In this document: positions 24,132 to 34,132 of the stretch, piece after piece
How the letters are laid out: each line of letters begins with the position of its first letter
Position numbering within the stretch: the first letter of the stretch is position 1
NCBI GenBank assembly: GCA_003194525.1
Contig: NBIV01000063.1
Span: 62,001-126,000 of the forward strand
Direction of reading: 5' to 3'
Source: Gracilariopsis chorda
Taxonomy: Eukaryota; Rhodophyta; Florideophyceae; Gracilariales; Gracilariaceae
DNA: 64,000 nt
Position numbers and translations under genes: made by a program
Notes under the pieces: model-generated
What the model was told of the DNA's origin: nothing
Database searches by the model: none
What the model saw: the letters and a program-made list of their open reading frames with translations, nothing else

Positions 24132-24296
24132 GTTGGAGGCGTTTGTTAGGCAAGATGCTGCTTCACCTACCGCAGCGGTTTCTTGTCGGATTTTGAATAT
24201 TGAAAGCTTGGCGTGGTGGCAATAGGGAGATCAATCTAGAAGCGACGAGAAAACGGAAGCGTTTAGGGTTTTTGAGATCAACACCATGGCCTGGAA

Positions 24297-24342
24297 GGAC
24301 ACCCCAATTGAGGGCTACTGATCAGTATACTGATCAGTGGGC
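24297..24342. repeat. Right terminal direct repeat of W with 16-bp palindrome
   Basis: AGGACACCC, then GGCTACT, then GATCAGTATACTGATC (24320-24335) and AGTGG. Here the palindrome extends three more bases each way (24317-24338). It is the partner of the repeat at 20575-20622. Confidence 0.7.
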
Positions 24343-24888
24343 CCTTAAAGCGAAAATGCCTCTAAACCTTTATGTTCATTATAGTGAGGGCGTTCCCAAC
24401 CGTTACCGTAAACCCCAAATCCAACATAGCAGTCCAGTATTTGCTCAAAATTTGACCCCCAACCGTTGACGCAATTCTCAAAACTCGGCCTAAAAATTTT
24501 AGTCCACCCTAAATCCCACACGTTTTGGGCCAGCTCCCTAAAAGCTCTGGTAGCTCTGCATGGTTACCCGCCCCATCTCCGGTCGTATCGTCTTCGTCAC
24601 CCCCCTCCGGGGTGACGCCGCGTTGTTTGGCATTCGCGCACTCCATCTTGGCACAACCTTGTTGTGTTTTGCACGGAACATTTTGGCGCCAAGAACGACG
24701 AAATGCAAACACTTTGTTGGCTTGCGCATGGCGCCAAAAGACCTATTACGGTCTGTCCATCGACCAACGGAGCCCAAATTGCAATGATTGCACTGATTAC
24801 CCGCCTTTGAACGCCTTAGACATAACTTGACGGTAACCTTTTGAGGTGTGCACCTTAAGACTTTGGCAGTCGGTTGCTTGTTAAAGCA

Positions 24889-25944
24889 ATGAGTGGGGAG
24901 GAAGCAGCTTGTGCGCAAACTGGTTTGGAAGAAGGAGGCAGCCCAAGTAGAGGGAAAAATCTGACATGGGACGAAGAAGAAACGCAGGCGTTAGTGCGTG
25001 CGGCTGCTGCCGTTTGTACCGATCCGGCTGTGGGCTCTAGCATGTCAGGAGCGGAGCTCGGGCGTCGCATTCGCAGTGTCTTTATCAAAGACAATGGACG
25101 CCCGCAACATGCATGCTCACTACGGCGCACTGGGTGTGAACTGGACCAAAGGAGGTGGGACGGACGATCAGCAGATGGGTGTAGGAAGTATTGGGAAAGG
25201 ATTCGTGCGGAGTGCACACGCTTCAAGGCTTGTTACGACAGAGTTATAGCGATGAATCTAACTGGAAATGTAGGACCGGAGGACTTGATTCGATGTGCAG
25301 CCTTAATTTACAGTGATGGAAGTAACTCCGTATCCCACCTCTACGACTGCGTGAGAAATCCAAATTACCACATAGCGAAGCGATTCAAATTCAAAACCTC
25401 GTTTACCTTCTTAAACGAAAACACTATTCTACTACAGGCTAATGGTATTGATGAGGTTAAAAAGAGTGGTGATGTTTTGTTGGAGAGGCCAATGGGGACA
25501 AAGAAGGCCAAGAAATTGAAGGAGGGAAAAGTCGATGGAGCACGAAGTGGACAGGACGGGTTTGCGGATTCAATTCGCCGCATTGAAAGTATACTGTCTG
25601 ACTCAGTGCGAGAGAAGGCACTCATGGCAAAAGAGAAGGTGGCACTACAGAGAGAAAAGCTGGACTGGGAAATGGCAAGCAAACTGTTGGCATCGGAATC
25701 TGGAGTATCCCTTGAAGAGAAAAGAGAAATACGAAGTCTCTTAAAATGTCGTTTACTTCGCAGACTTGCGTGCGGTGGCGAGAATAATACGCACCCCAAC
25801 AAGAAGAGGCGTATGTCGCTAGAAGAACATGAAGAGATGCACACTGTCCAGGCAAAAGTTTCCGGGAACAATCAAACTGCTGAGGCACTACTGCAGCTGT
25901 CGACAAGAATGGAAAACACCGTGAACACGGACGTTGAGCAATAA
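24889..25944 (+). CDS. Myb/SANT-like DNA-binding partner protein of Harbinger Z
   Basis: 351 codons from the ATG at 24889 to TAA; an upstream in-frame TTG is not needed. The N-terminal third reads LTWDEEETQALVRAAAAVC, then YWERIRAECTRFKACYDRVI, which fits the trihelix/Myb-like domain ('W..EE...L......W..I...') of Harbinger partner proteins. In that family the partner carries the transposase into the nucleus and to the TIRs. The C-terminal half is Lys/Glu-rich and probably coiled coil (SVREKALMAKEKVALQREKL), ending with a His/Glu tail. It converges with the transposase gene; the two stops are about 28 bp apart. The frame is intact. Confidence 0.8.
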   Translation: MSGEEAACAQTGLEEGGSPSRGKNLTWDEEETQALVRAAAAVCTDPAVGSSMSGAELGRRIRSVFIKDNGRPQHACSLRRTGCELDQRRWDGRSADGCRKYWERIRAECTRFKACYDRVIAMNLTGNVGPEDLIRCAALIYSDGSNSVSHLYDCVRNPNYHIAKRFKFKTSFTFLNENTILLQANGIDEVKKSGDVLLERPMGTKKAKKLKEGKVDGARSGQDGFADSIRRIESILSDSVREKALMAKEKVALQREKLDWEMASKLLASESGVSLEEKREIRSLLKCRLLRRLACGGENNTHPNKKRRMSLEEHEEMHTVQAKVSGNNQTAEALLQLSTRMENTVNTDVEQ

Positions 25945-25971
25945 AATAACCGTCTTTGTTACTGCATTGTC

Positions 25972-27306
25972 TTACACATCTCCTTCATTATCACCATGCG
26001 TGTTCCAAATGTTCGAGATTAGTGCATCTTGCAGTCTCAAATGGTTTTGTAAATCGTCCACAGGGTCTAGCAGTTCTCTCCAAATATTTGCTTGTTCATA
26101 ACTACAGTTAGGATGTGAAACAGTATCATAAAGAGTACCACTTGTCTGCACCTCGTGTTCGCCCACACGAAATTTTGCGGTTCCGTTGTAACCGCGCTCT
26201 TCTGCAACCATATTATGTAGAATCGAACAGCACAATACAATATTATTCAAATCCTCCCGATTTCCCAACCGCGCGGGACGATCCAAAATTTCAAACTGTC
26301 CGAAGAGCGCAGCAAAGACCCTTTCAACACTCTTGCGCGCCGATGAGTGCACTGCAGTATACAGACGCTGTTTTTTCGACTTTGCATCAGGATGCGGTTT
26401 TGCAAAGAATCTCAGACGAGGGTATATCCCGTCTGACAAGAAAAAGAACCACTCAATGGGAATGCCAGAAATGTTAGTACTAGGTTTGATCAGTGGCCAT
26501 TTTCCATTTCGAATATCATTAAACAAAGAACTTTGTGAAATAATAGATATATCATTCTTAGCTCCCGGGCTGCCAAACATCATCTGCCAAATATGTAGCT
26601 TATCGTCACACACAACCTCCATCCGTAACATCGGCTTGTTCTCCTTACCCTTATACTGTCCATGCCAAGCTACAGGACAGTTCCTCCACTCCCAACCTGA
26701 ACAGTCTACAGCACCAAGGCATCCAGGGAAGCCTAGTCTAGAATAATCAATTTCAATCTTCTTAATATCACTCTCCGATGGGCGTCTTAGATGTTCATCT
26801 CGAAAGCACTCCACAACCGTTGTGCAGAATTCTTTCAGAGTAGAAAGCAATGTGGACTCATGCAGTCGAATATACGACACTAAATGATCTGCAGAAACAC
26901 CAGAACTGAGCTGCAAAAGTGCACCAGTCATTTTCTGATCAGTCGTTGCTCCAAATGTCCAACTTGCATCTTTGCGCTGTAGAAAGAAGGAGTTTGCCTG
27001 GCAAAGAGCGGATCGCAGTTTTTCGTATATTGGTCTTGTTATTGCAAAGCGACGTTCAAATTCTGCAACACTAAACATCGGCGAGCGGTGAATATGAATT
27101 CGACAGAAGTAATCTAAATCAATTTGGTGTGCTCCTTGTTTACGGCCAATCTTACGGTTCTTTTGTCGACCGGCATACGAGCCTCCTTTCTTTGTTATCA
27201 GGGGTCCATCGGAAAGTTTGCGGTACATGCCGTTGAGGATGTACAAAATTGAGTGATGAATAATGTCCTCATCAGAGGAAGACGAAGAAGAAGAATCGGT
27301 TGACAT
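25972..27306 (-). CDS. Harbinger-type DDE transposase of element Z
   Basis: 444 codons from the ATG at 27306; a TTG six codons upstream is in frame but less likely. After a Ser/Asp-rich N-terminus comes FSVAEFERRFAITRPIYEKL, then a helical region (TTDQKMTGALLQLSSGVSAD) with the helix-turn-helix position expected in this family. The DDE_4 core is complete: CLGAVDCSGWEWRNC (first Asp), FGSPGAKNDISIISQS (supporting Asn-Asp), FFFLSDGIYPRLRFF (second Asp) and ARKSVERVFAALFGQFEIL (Glu). The tail NIVLCCSILHNMVAEERG is the usual ending. The frame is open and all catalytic residues are present, so it could be active with its partner. Confidence 0.9.
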   Translation of the reverse strand: MSTDSSSSSSSDEDIIHHSILYILNGMYRKLSDGPLITKKGGSYAGRQKNRKIGRKQGAHQIDLDYFCRIHIHRSPMFSVAEFERRFAITRPIYEKLRSALCQANSFFLQRKDASWTFGATTDQKMTGALLQLSSGVSADHLVSYIRLHESTLLSTLKEFCTTVVECFRDEHLRRPSESDIKKIEIDYSRLGFPGCLGAVDCSGWEWRNCPVAWHGQYKGKENKPMLRMEVVCDDKLHIWQMMFGSPGAKNDISIISQSSLFNDIRNGKWPLIKPSTNISGIPIEWFFFLSDGIYPRLRFFAKPHPDAKSKKQRLYTAVHSSARKSVERVFAALFGQFEILDRPARLGNREDLNNIVLCCSILHNMVAEERGYNGTAKFRVGEHEVQTSGTLYDTVSHPNCSYEQANIWRELLDPVDDLQNHLRLQDALISNIWNTHGDNEGDV

Positions 27307-27969
27307 GCTCTGGTTCTTCTGCAACCACCGAAGGATTTCGGTTCTTAGTCGAGTTAAGGTTTTGCGACCATTCGGAGTGCCAATGGTGCCGGGCAGCCTA
27401 TATTGAGCTGGTGTTTGTCGTCCAATGAGGTTTGCGCATTTGGCCTCGTTTTTTTGCGATTTGGGCAGATGGTTGGGAACGCCCTGATCATTGCGGGCAC
27501 TAGGGATATGCCTAAGCTGCAGTGAATTTATTTACGATCACTTAATCATATTATTGGTAAAATATTTCTTTGGGTTTAAAGACAATCGAAGATGAAGTGG
27601 TTATGGTAGGCGTGGATGGCTCCTTGCAGGTGTCAAAGTGATATGGTCGTGATATTAGATAAAATGATATCGTTTCAGAAGGGTTTAGTTGTGTTTGATC
27701 AGCGATAAGGACGTTTTTTGAACAAAACGATTAGAGCCTGTAAAAAAGAGATACTGTAAGTTTGTTACTAAATTGGACTCACTATTAACATACTTTTTAC
27801 TATACAAAACCAACGAAATTTACTAGATTTTACAGCATTCTCAACTGTTAAATATGTAAGGCAATTTCACTCACATTTTTACGACGTTCCAACTACCTAA
27901 ACTCCTTAGTTATACTACAAATAGTAATGCTGTAGTCGTCTACCTGTGTGGTCTACATCTTAGGGTCAC

Positions 27970-28215
27970 TGAGCGTCATGGCCGGCCGCAGTGCAACACG
28001 AAACGTATGATTGAGTCCAGCCAAAAATAATGTCCGTACGCTTACGAGGTGTCCATCTACTCCAGAAATCATGTAAATCACCCATGCACGTTTCAAAAAC
28101 ACCAAGCAAAATTCATATCAAATATCACCCAAAATGTAAGAGGGTCCACTCATACCTGAGTAGAACCAATGCCACGTCGGTACTGAATCGTGCATGATCT
28201 ACATCGCCTACACGG
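27970..28215 (+). repeat. Diverged direct repeat, right copy
   Basis: Matches about 19.94-20.19 kb in order and orientation: GGCCGGCCGCAGTGCAACACG, GAGGGTCCACTCATACCTGAG, CACGTCGGTACTGAATCGTG and CATGATCTACATCG. No coding content is seen. Confidence 0.6.
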
Positions 28216-30560
28216 TATGCCTATACGCGTTGCTGTACTCATAGATTAGTTCCGATGTCAACGTCGTTGATGTCGAATCAAATATGGCGCGAAGCTGCTC
28301 AGTAAAAAGCTCTATTATAACTTTGTTAGATGCTCAGAAAGATTCGTAGGTTGAATAGCCAGATCTGTAATAGAATAACACCCGCTTAGCATTACGACCA
28401 TTCCATATGATTACATACCACCGTACAAGTAGTAGAAGTACTGTTGGTCAGGACAGGAAAGCTGGAGCGGGCAGTTGCACGAAGCAGGCGTGCAAGTGAA
28501 CGCGAGGCAAGGGAACAGGCACAGGACCGCAGAAGTTTGTCTGAGGATGCCTCCGGTTTCAGTTTCTTCATGCCGAAACCGGGTATTTATATTGCCTCCT
28601 TCGGGCAGCTCTCCAAACAGGAAACTACCTCGTTTGAATTGACGTCACCCACGGTATATGGGTAACAGCTCTGAAACCCGTGGTGCAGGTCTAACTACGA
28701 TAACCTGCTACCTACGCAACCGGCTACCTACAATTCAGCCGCATATGCGTCTCACGCATGGTGCGCAATCAACAGTACAGAGGTCACTGATGGAGTGACG
28801 CTCTGCTTTGTTCCAGTCATCGGCAATGTGTCGATCCTGGTTCTGTTAAAGATGTTCAGTACCAGTTTGCATCAGCCTTCATTATATTACAAGATCAGTG
28901 TGCGCAGAAGGGTTTAATTGATGTTTCTTTCGGGCTTAGCCTACACTATGCCTTGGAGTGCGCCGACGAGCTGATTTTTTGGTTTCTAGAGCTGCGATCA
29001 CCACTGCATTGTTTGGTTGCACAAACGCGTATTGAATAAAACGCTTGTGAATGAGATGGCAAGGCCTTCGGGTAAAGATTGTCCTGTGACACAATCGGTT
29101 GTTTCCGGAGGATCTTCAACTATGGGTACCGAATTGATGATGTGTTCATCTTCGATGCCTAACTCGGCGTTTGTGCATGTTGCACGAAGTGAGTCAGTCA
29201 TAAGAAGGTGAACTGTGCGAGAAACAGAGAAAAGGAAGACGATAATATTCAAGTGACCTTGGAGGTGGATCAAAGGAGAAAGAATGAGAAGGCAAGACTT
29301 GCGAAGCAAGACAAGAATGTGTATGGAGACCGCTGTGGCTGACAAGGACTTATTGGATGGATCCTGGAATCACCCACACTTGATCAATACTTCGATCTCA
29401 CTAGCACTGCAATTTCCTCAGCAGGCAGTAGTGTCAGCATGCCTTCCATACAGCAAATACGTTGATGTCTTGTACAGTAAACATCATGTGGTGCAACGGC
29501 GTCACCATTCGCTCACCATGATAAAACCTCTTCATCGTTCCTCGAAAGTCCATGGCGCCCAACATTTTGCCTTCTTTTCTGCAACGCGCGATGGGATTGC
29601 AAAGGCGCGACCGACCAAAAGAAGGACTTAGGCGATCTTCAAATCGCGATGTATGTTATAAACTCAGACCCCGCTAAGTCCGGGAGGACACGTAACGCCT
29701 CTAGGCGTGGGTAGCAGGTCTGGAGCATTCTTGGCCACTAAAATTGGTACGCCACGTATCGGCTAACCTCTAAAGGCCGTAATTGGACGATGTAGTTCAC
29801 TCTCGAGATTAAGCATATGCGCAAAGTACACTCACGAGATGAGTGACGGTTGACCTCCCTATCTAGCTATGAGTTCCGAGATCGCACTTTTGCGTCTGAA
29901 GAATGACGCACGCGCCGGACGCGGCGCGCGCGTGCGATCTCGGCCGTCCACCCTAATTTGGAGTGGGTGCACGCACGCTGCGGTGCAGTGTAACGAACAA
30001 TGTTAGGTACTGTAGGGAGGTAATAAAAACACTCTGCCAGGAAGGCGACGAAGGTCTGAAAGGCAGAGGGGAACCGCTTTTGTTCCCGCACAACTTGCCA
30101 CAGATAGGACTGCGAGCGCGCGCTCCGCGATAAGCAACAATGTATCAATAACGTGGCCGCTCCGGTGCTTGCGGTGATAGATATGACCAGCAAATGGAAA
30201 AGGATTCAGAAAGTACGCATTTTGGTGTTGAGGTTCCTAGAAAACAAGCGTTTGGCGGCGATGTACATGATCGGACAGATTTGAAAAGTGTATGGAATGG
30301 GGGATCAACGGAAACAGGGATGGGCGGAAGGGACTCAAGAAATGGAGGGAAGTTTTTTTGTGTCAAGTTGGATTGGAACAGGGCTGCAGAAGGGGTTGTG
30401 AGTGATTTTGGAGAATCCAAGGCCTCACTCAGCCCGTTCTGAGGGCGCTATCTACAAATAATTGGCATCTGGCGTTCTAATGTACTAGAGTTTAAGCTCC
30501 TGAACGGTAACGTTTTCAAAGCATATGTGTCTTATGTAGTTTATGGTATGGGTAAGTAGT
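28216..30560. other. Mostly unassigned stretch with short reading frames
   Basis: The only frames of note are small: 28444-28665 (+, 73 codons, Arg/Glu-rich start then MPKPGIYIASFGQL) and a 70-codon stretch near 28820-29010 with YQFASAFIILQDQC. Neither matches a family I recognise. A GC-rich stem-loop lies at 29877-29942. TTTTTTTTT runs near 30600 precede the duplicated gene arm. Retroelement remnants too decayed to name are possible. Confidence 0.3.
29877..29942. repeat. GC-rich hairpin with perfect 11-bp outer stem
   Basis: CGAGATCGCAC at 29877-29887 is the perfect complement of GTGCGATCTCG at 29932-29942. Inside, GCACGCGCCG faces CGGCGCGCGCGTGC and can form a second stem. It could be a foldback relic or a structured RNA element; no gene is attached. 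Confidence 0.6.
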
Positions 30561-30627
30561 ATGGAGGTCTTGGAAATGGACCATGAGGCCTTCCCAATTT
30601 TTTTTTTGATCTGATCAACTAAAAATT

Positions 30628-31384
30628 TCAAAATCCCTTTGTAGGAAGACCGCAATGGAAGGAATATCTCGGGTAGTTCGCCGGAAGGACGAGGTTGGCG
30701 TCAAAACCGTCGTCCTGAATATGCTCAATGGCTGGAGGAAGTTGCTGCTGATATGCTCGACAAGTATCTCGAAGAGCTATAAAGTGATCGAGTCCATCGA
30801 ATACTAGGAGGATGTGGTCCAGAGCCGTCACAACTGTTTGGCAAATGTGGACACACCTCGAACAAATGGCAGGGTCGTTGGAATTGACACATCGTTCATT
30901 CCAATCCATGCAGTCCGTTTCTTCGTAGGTGCCTGGCAGGTCCATTGCAGCACGAGACTGGAGGTCACCTTTGGCTTCGCTCTGAGCCTTGAGGGCGGTT
31001 ACATAGTTCTTGGTAAGTCTGCAAGCGCGAAGTCTCTGTTCGTTACAGTGGCGCTCTCGCCCGCTGCCCATGTGCCTGCTGATATGTCGAATACAACCTT
31101 CACAGTTCTCGATTGATCTCTGACAGTGCCCACGGTCCCTCTGACATTTTAAGTTATTCTCCTTCGAACCTGCAGTCACGTATTATCCAAATCGGATTTT
31201 GGTCAGAATGAGCAAGAGCAATAAGAAACAAAGGAATCACAAGCATTCACGTGAATCCCAGAAATGAGAATGTACGAAATCACTTACATTTCCACTGAGC
31301 CCTGTCATTCCCAGCCAGAACAACAGTTATTACGGAGAGGAGCAGGCAAAGTGTTGCAGAAATCTTGATCGGTAGCAAAGTCAT
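30628..31384 (-). CDS. Secreted 14-cysteine protein gene, copy A (two exons)
   Basis: Exon 1 runs from the ATG at 31384 for about 97 nt and encodes a signal peptide (MTLLPIKISATLC.., hydrophobic core LLLSVITVVLAG). A GTAAGT..CAG intron of about 118 nt follows, and exon 2 runs from about 31169 to the TGA ending at 30628, giving about 212 residues. The mature part has 14 Cys, enough for seven disulfides, in patterns such as ENCEGC, RHCNEQRLRAC, AICSRCVHIC and FHCGLP. No known family is recognised; a secreted or wall-associated role is inference from the signal peptide and Cys content. It has an inverted paralogue 10 kb away with the same intron, and a TATA box about 210 bp upstream. Confidence 0.8.
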
Positions 31385-31592
31385 TTCAAAGTACTACAAA
31401 TGTCGCTTTGAGAAAGGCCGACTTGCGCTGGGAGAAGATGAGTAGATATGTGATGGTTATTGAGTGAATTTGTGACGCGACCAATGGAACAGGCTTTTTC
31501 GTAGTGTGATTAGCAACTTCCAATCGATGAAGTGTCACAATGTTCTGTCGATGTTGCCCATATGCCTCGATATGGTTTATGGCTCTTCGCTG

Positions 31593-31600
31593 CTTATATA
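31593..31600 (-). promoter_or_regulatory. TATA box of copy A
   Basis: Read on the minus strand: TATATAAG followed by CAGCGAAGAG, about 210 bp before the ATG. The homologous box is found at the same distance in copy B (TATATAAGAAGCAAAGAG), which supports a real promoter. Confidence 0.65.
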
Positions 31601-31762
31601 GGACGTGGTTTGCAACTTCAGTGGGTGCCGTAAATAGGGAACACCGAACATTCATCCGTGTAATTAACCGTCGTACACCAACAAGTGTACCACTTTTCTC
31701 CAATGCTTGTTGCTCAGCTTTAGTATCGCGTTGTCAAAAGTGGTCATTTCATTTTCTCAAAG

Positions 31763-32209
31763 ATGAACACCGTCTTAACCCCCACCGCCATTCAGAATGC
31801 CTATTCTGACCATGTAAATCGGGCCTGCAACACCACCGGTATCCTTAACCCCCAACACGAACGGAAAGCGTGTTTGATTGTTTCCGTCACTCACTTCTGT
31901 GTTATACCTGTATGGGAACACGATACGCAACAAATTCACAATAGTGAGCCGCTCTTCTGCAACTGCGGCAAGTTAGTCTTTCTCGACTCGAAATTTTGTC
32001 GCCTTTCGCAGATAACAAGAACCAGAGCGCAGCAGCGTGACAACATGGAATGCAACAATAATGATTTGCAATATTCAAATGGGTTTTCTAGCTCTGTTCA
32101 AGATGCAGAAAACCCAATTGAGACTGGGGTGGGAGCACGGTGGGGCTTTGTAGATAAAGCACCGCCTGCGGCTCCGCCGCTATCAGTGGTGCCGGGGCGC
32201 ATGACGTGA
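31763..32209 (+). other. Open frame opposite the upstream part of arm A, probably not a gene
   Basis: 148 codons are open on the plus strand within the inverted-duplication arm. The homologous stretch of the other arm (40150-40620) does not keep this frame open, which argues against a conserved protein. No motif was recognised. Confidence 0.2.
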
Positions 32210-32236
32210 CCTGCACACGGAGACGGTGGTCTGAAA

Positions 32237-32261
32237 TTCACACTCGCGCAGCGAGTGTGAA
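32237..32261. repeat. Perfect 11-bp stem-loop
   Basis: TTCACACTCGC, a 3-nt loop GCA, then GCGAGTGTGAA. It lies just outside the left arm of the inverted duplication and is not followed by a T-run. Confidence 0.6.
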
Positions 32262-32420
32262 CTCTACAATGTGATTGGTTGAGATCTCACATAACGTTGG
32301 TTGTGTACACGTAGATTCGGCATTCCCAATTTTTATTACTGGTACTGTCGAGTGCCATCAAATTTGAACACGCGCTCCAAGAATGACACCATTAATAATA
32401 TCATACGCCAATATTTTCGC

Positions 32421-32666
32421 TTATGTAACGTACTGGAAAATGTGATGTAGTCTAATCTTTTCGTTGCAGTTGTGATGTCTCCTGTAGCGTAGTGTTGCTC
32501 TCGGAATGCCATACTGCTTTTCTATCATTCGATACGGCATACCAAAGTCCCAAGCGTCAAGTGTCTCTTCAATAAATTGCTCAATGGACTCTTTGGGTGT
32601 GGGTGTCACTGTCTTGTGACGTATTGTAACGGGAATATATCTCACTCGGTGAAGCATGCCCCACAA
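32421..32666 (-). pseudogene. psq/pogo-like helix-turn-helix fragment
   Basis: An 81-codon open stretch with AWDFGMPYRMIEKQYGIPRATLRYRR, which resembles the psq-type helix-turn-helix ('G.S...AA..YGVP.STL..R') used by pogo/CENPB transposases to bind DNA. Nothing downstream continues as a transposase. It is probably a transposon relic. Confidence 0.5.
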
Positions 32667-32885
32667 TGGCAGTGATTTGCTTCCATCTGCACAGCCTCTC
32701 GTTTTAAATTGCCAGAAAGCCCGCCATTACTGTTCCAAATAGTGCTGAGTCGAAAATTGAGGTTGTTTTTTAAATGTGTCCACAGGTTTCAAGACTTGTT
32801 GGCAAGTTTCGCTCAAAACTAAAATCTCTTAACCAAGTACCGCGATATCTTTAATCTTCGGTATAATTTCCGCGTTGAAGTATTA

Positions 32886-33296
32886 TTGTCCCGTTCAAAT
32901 ATTAGTGCAACGCTCATATACAACAAATGCATACAAAATCTTGTTAGTGCTATGGTTCGACGAAACTCTTCTCTTACAGTATGTACAATAGAAAGTATGA
33001 AAACGACTTTCGTCGACTACATGTCCACGATAAACGAATGTCATTCAGCCGCGGATATCGCACTGGGTAAGCAGCATAATCTATCTTACGATGTAGAAGC
33101 TAAATTCATAAAGCCAAAAGGGAAGGAATTTAGCACAAAAGACTTTAATTCCTTTTCCATACACACCTTAAATTCTTACGCTGTAAAAAAACTTTCGACT
33201 GGTTCTTTCAACAGTCTGTTCAGAAAGAAGACACTCACATTCCAAAATGAAGAGAATTTGAATCATTTTAAGCAAAGGTTGTCGAAACGTTTTTAA
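32886..33296 (+). CDS. Unknown small protein
   Basis: 136 codons, Asn/Ser/Lys-rich, AT-richer than the surroundings. The first codon of the open stretch is not ATG; a usable ATG is at about 32952 (MVRRNSSLTVC). No domain is recognised. Lys-rich segments such as FIKPKGKEFSTKDFNSF are soluble in character. It could be part of the same decayed element as the frames at 33377-33900. Confidence 0.3.
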   Translation: MSRSNISATLIYNKCIQNLVSAMVRRNSSLTVCTIESMKTTFVDYMSTINECHSAADIALGKQHNLSYDVEAKFIKPKGKEFSTKDFNSFSIHTLNSYAVKKLSTGSFNSLFRKKTLTFQNEENLNHFKQRLSKRF

Positions 33297-33376
33297 GCGC
33301 GTAAAATCTACTTCTTTCGTTTACATTAATCACCTGTCAACTAAAACTCAGATAGATATACAAAAACGTCCCTTTT

Positions 33377-33880
33377 TTGCCAACAGCAGATAATACGAGA
33401 AAAATGGCATACTCAGGAATAGAGAATACATACGGAGAAAATGAATCGCTGTTGGATAATTTAATACTAGTAATGCATGAGAAAGCAGATGTGACAAAGA
33501 TATTGAAAGAAGACCAGAACATGAACGAGCAGCAGTTAATACGGGCGGGTGATTCCATGAAATAGAGAGCACTTAAGGGATCAACTATAACGGATCGTAG
33601 TGACAGTAAAAGGAGTAAAGATTAAACGATTTTCGCCAAAAAGTCAAGGAAAAAGTCAAAACCACCAACTGCCGATGATACAATCAGTACTATTCTTATC
33701 AAGCAAGCTAAGGTGCGCCAGTGGCTGAATGCAAAGTGCGTGAATATAGAGCGGGAGAAGTTTAAAATAACAACAGAAAGAATCTTCACAGCTTTTAGGG
33801 CTCGATCAGCAGCTGTTCGAGTTGTAAATGCGTGAGTGTATGCAGGGGATGCAAGAACGAAACAAGGTTATTAAAGTTAT
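33377..33880 (+). pseudogene. Decayed Lys-rich frame, possible transposon partner-protein tail
   Basis: An open piece 33377-33565 (with ENESLLDNLILVMHEKADV and EQQLIRAGDSM) is followed by stops, then a further piece with RQWLNAKCVNIEREKFKITT. The charged coiled-coil style recalls the C-terminus of the Harbinger Z partner. The relationship is inferred from character only. Confidence 0.3.
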
Positions 33881-34132
33881 GGACATGTTGGGTTGGAACT
33901 TACAGTAAGTACAATGGGCCAAGAATATGCACCGCTTGAGGCATTACGCCCAAATACAACGACCCCAGGCAGAGCCGAGTCCCTTCTCAGCTTTCTTTCA
34001 TGCTGTGAAACTTGGCGAGCTCATTACGATTGGCAAATAGCTGACAGGTTTACGAGAGAGATTATTTTGAACTACGACTATACCTGAATACATATAATAC
34101 TCATCGATAAGGTGCAATAGTTCCTACTTGTA

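Larger units (their letters stand above)
20560..24342 (-). mobile_element. Element W: DDE-like transposase / nuclease fusion transposon
   Basis: A 3.7-kb unit filled by one long minus-strand gene. Both ends carry the perfect palindrome GATCAGTATACTGATC (20600-20615 and 24320-24335) inside a longer imperfect direct repeat: AGGACATCC..GGCTATC on the left and AGGACACCC..GGCTACT on the right. Because the core is palindromic it also serves as an inverted repeat. The exact transposon ends and target duplication are not resolved. The right repeat ends about 45 bp from the start of element Z. Confidence 0.6.
24385..27487. mobile_element. PIF/Harbinger element Z, apparently complete
   Basis: Perfect 14-bp terminal inverted repeats, GGGCGTTCCCAACC at 24388-24401 and its complement at 27471-27484, with a subterminal CCCAAATC in both ends. 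A 3-bp direct duplication, TGA, lies just outside (24385-24387 and 27485-27487). Harbinger elements usually duplicate TWA, so TGA is a mild departure. The inside holds exactly two convergent genes, a Myb/SANT-like partner (+) and a DDE transposase (-), separated by under 30 bp. Both are uninterrupted, so Z may be autonomous. Confidence 0.9.
30628..32190. repeat. Left arm of a 1.55-kb inverted duplication
   Basis: Homologous in inverted orientation to about 40150-41690. The arm contains copy A of the Cys-rich gene, its promoter, and about 600 bp further upstream with shared blocks such as CTACAAAGCCCCACCGTGCT, CGACAAAATTTCGAGT and GTTCCCATACAGGT (all on the minus strand). Similarity is uneven: diverged upstream, apparently identical through promoter proximal part, exon 1, intron and half of exon 2, then diverged again. 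Confidence 0.8.

Noticed and set aside
31763..32209. A 148-codon gene upstream of the Cys-rich gene A
   Set aside because: The homologous stretch in the other duplication arm does not keep the frame open.
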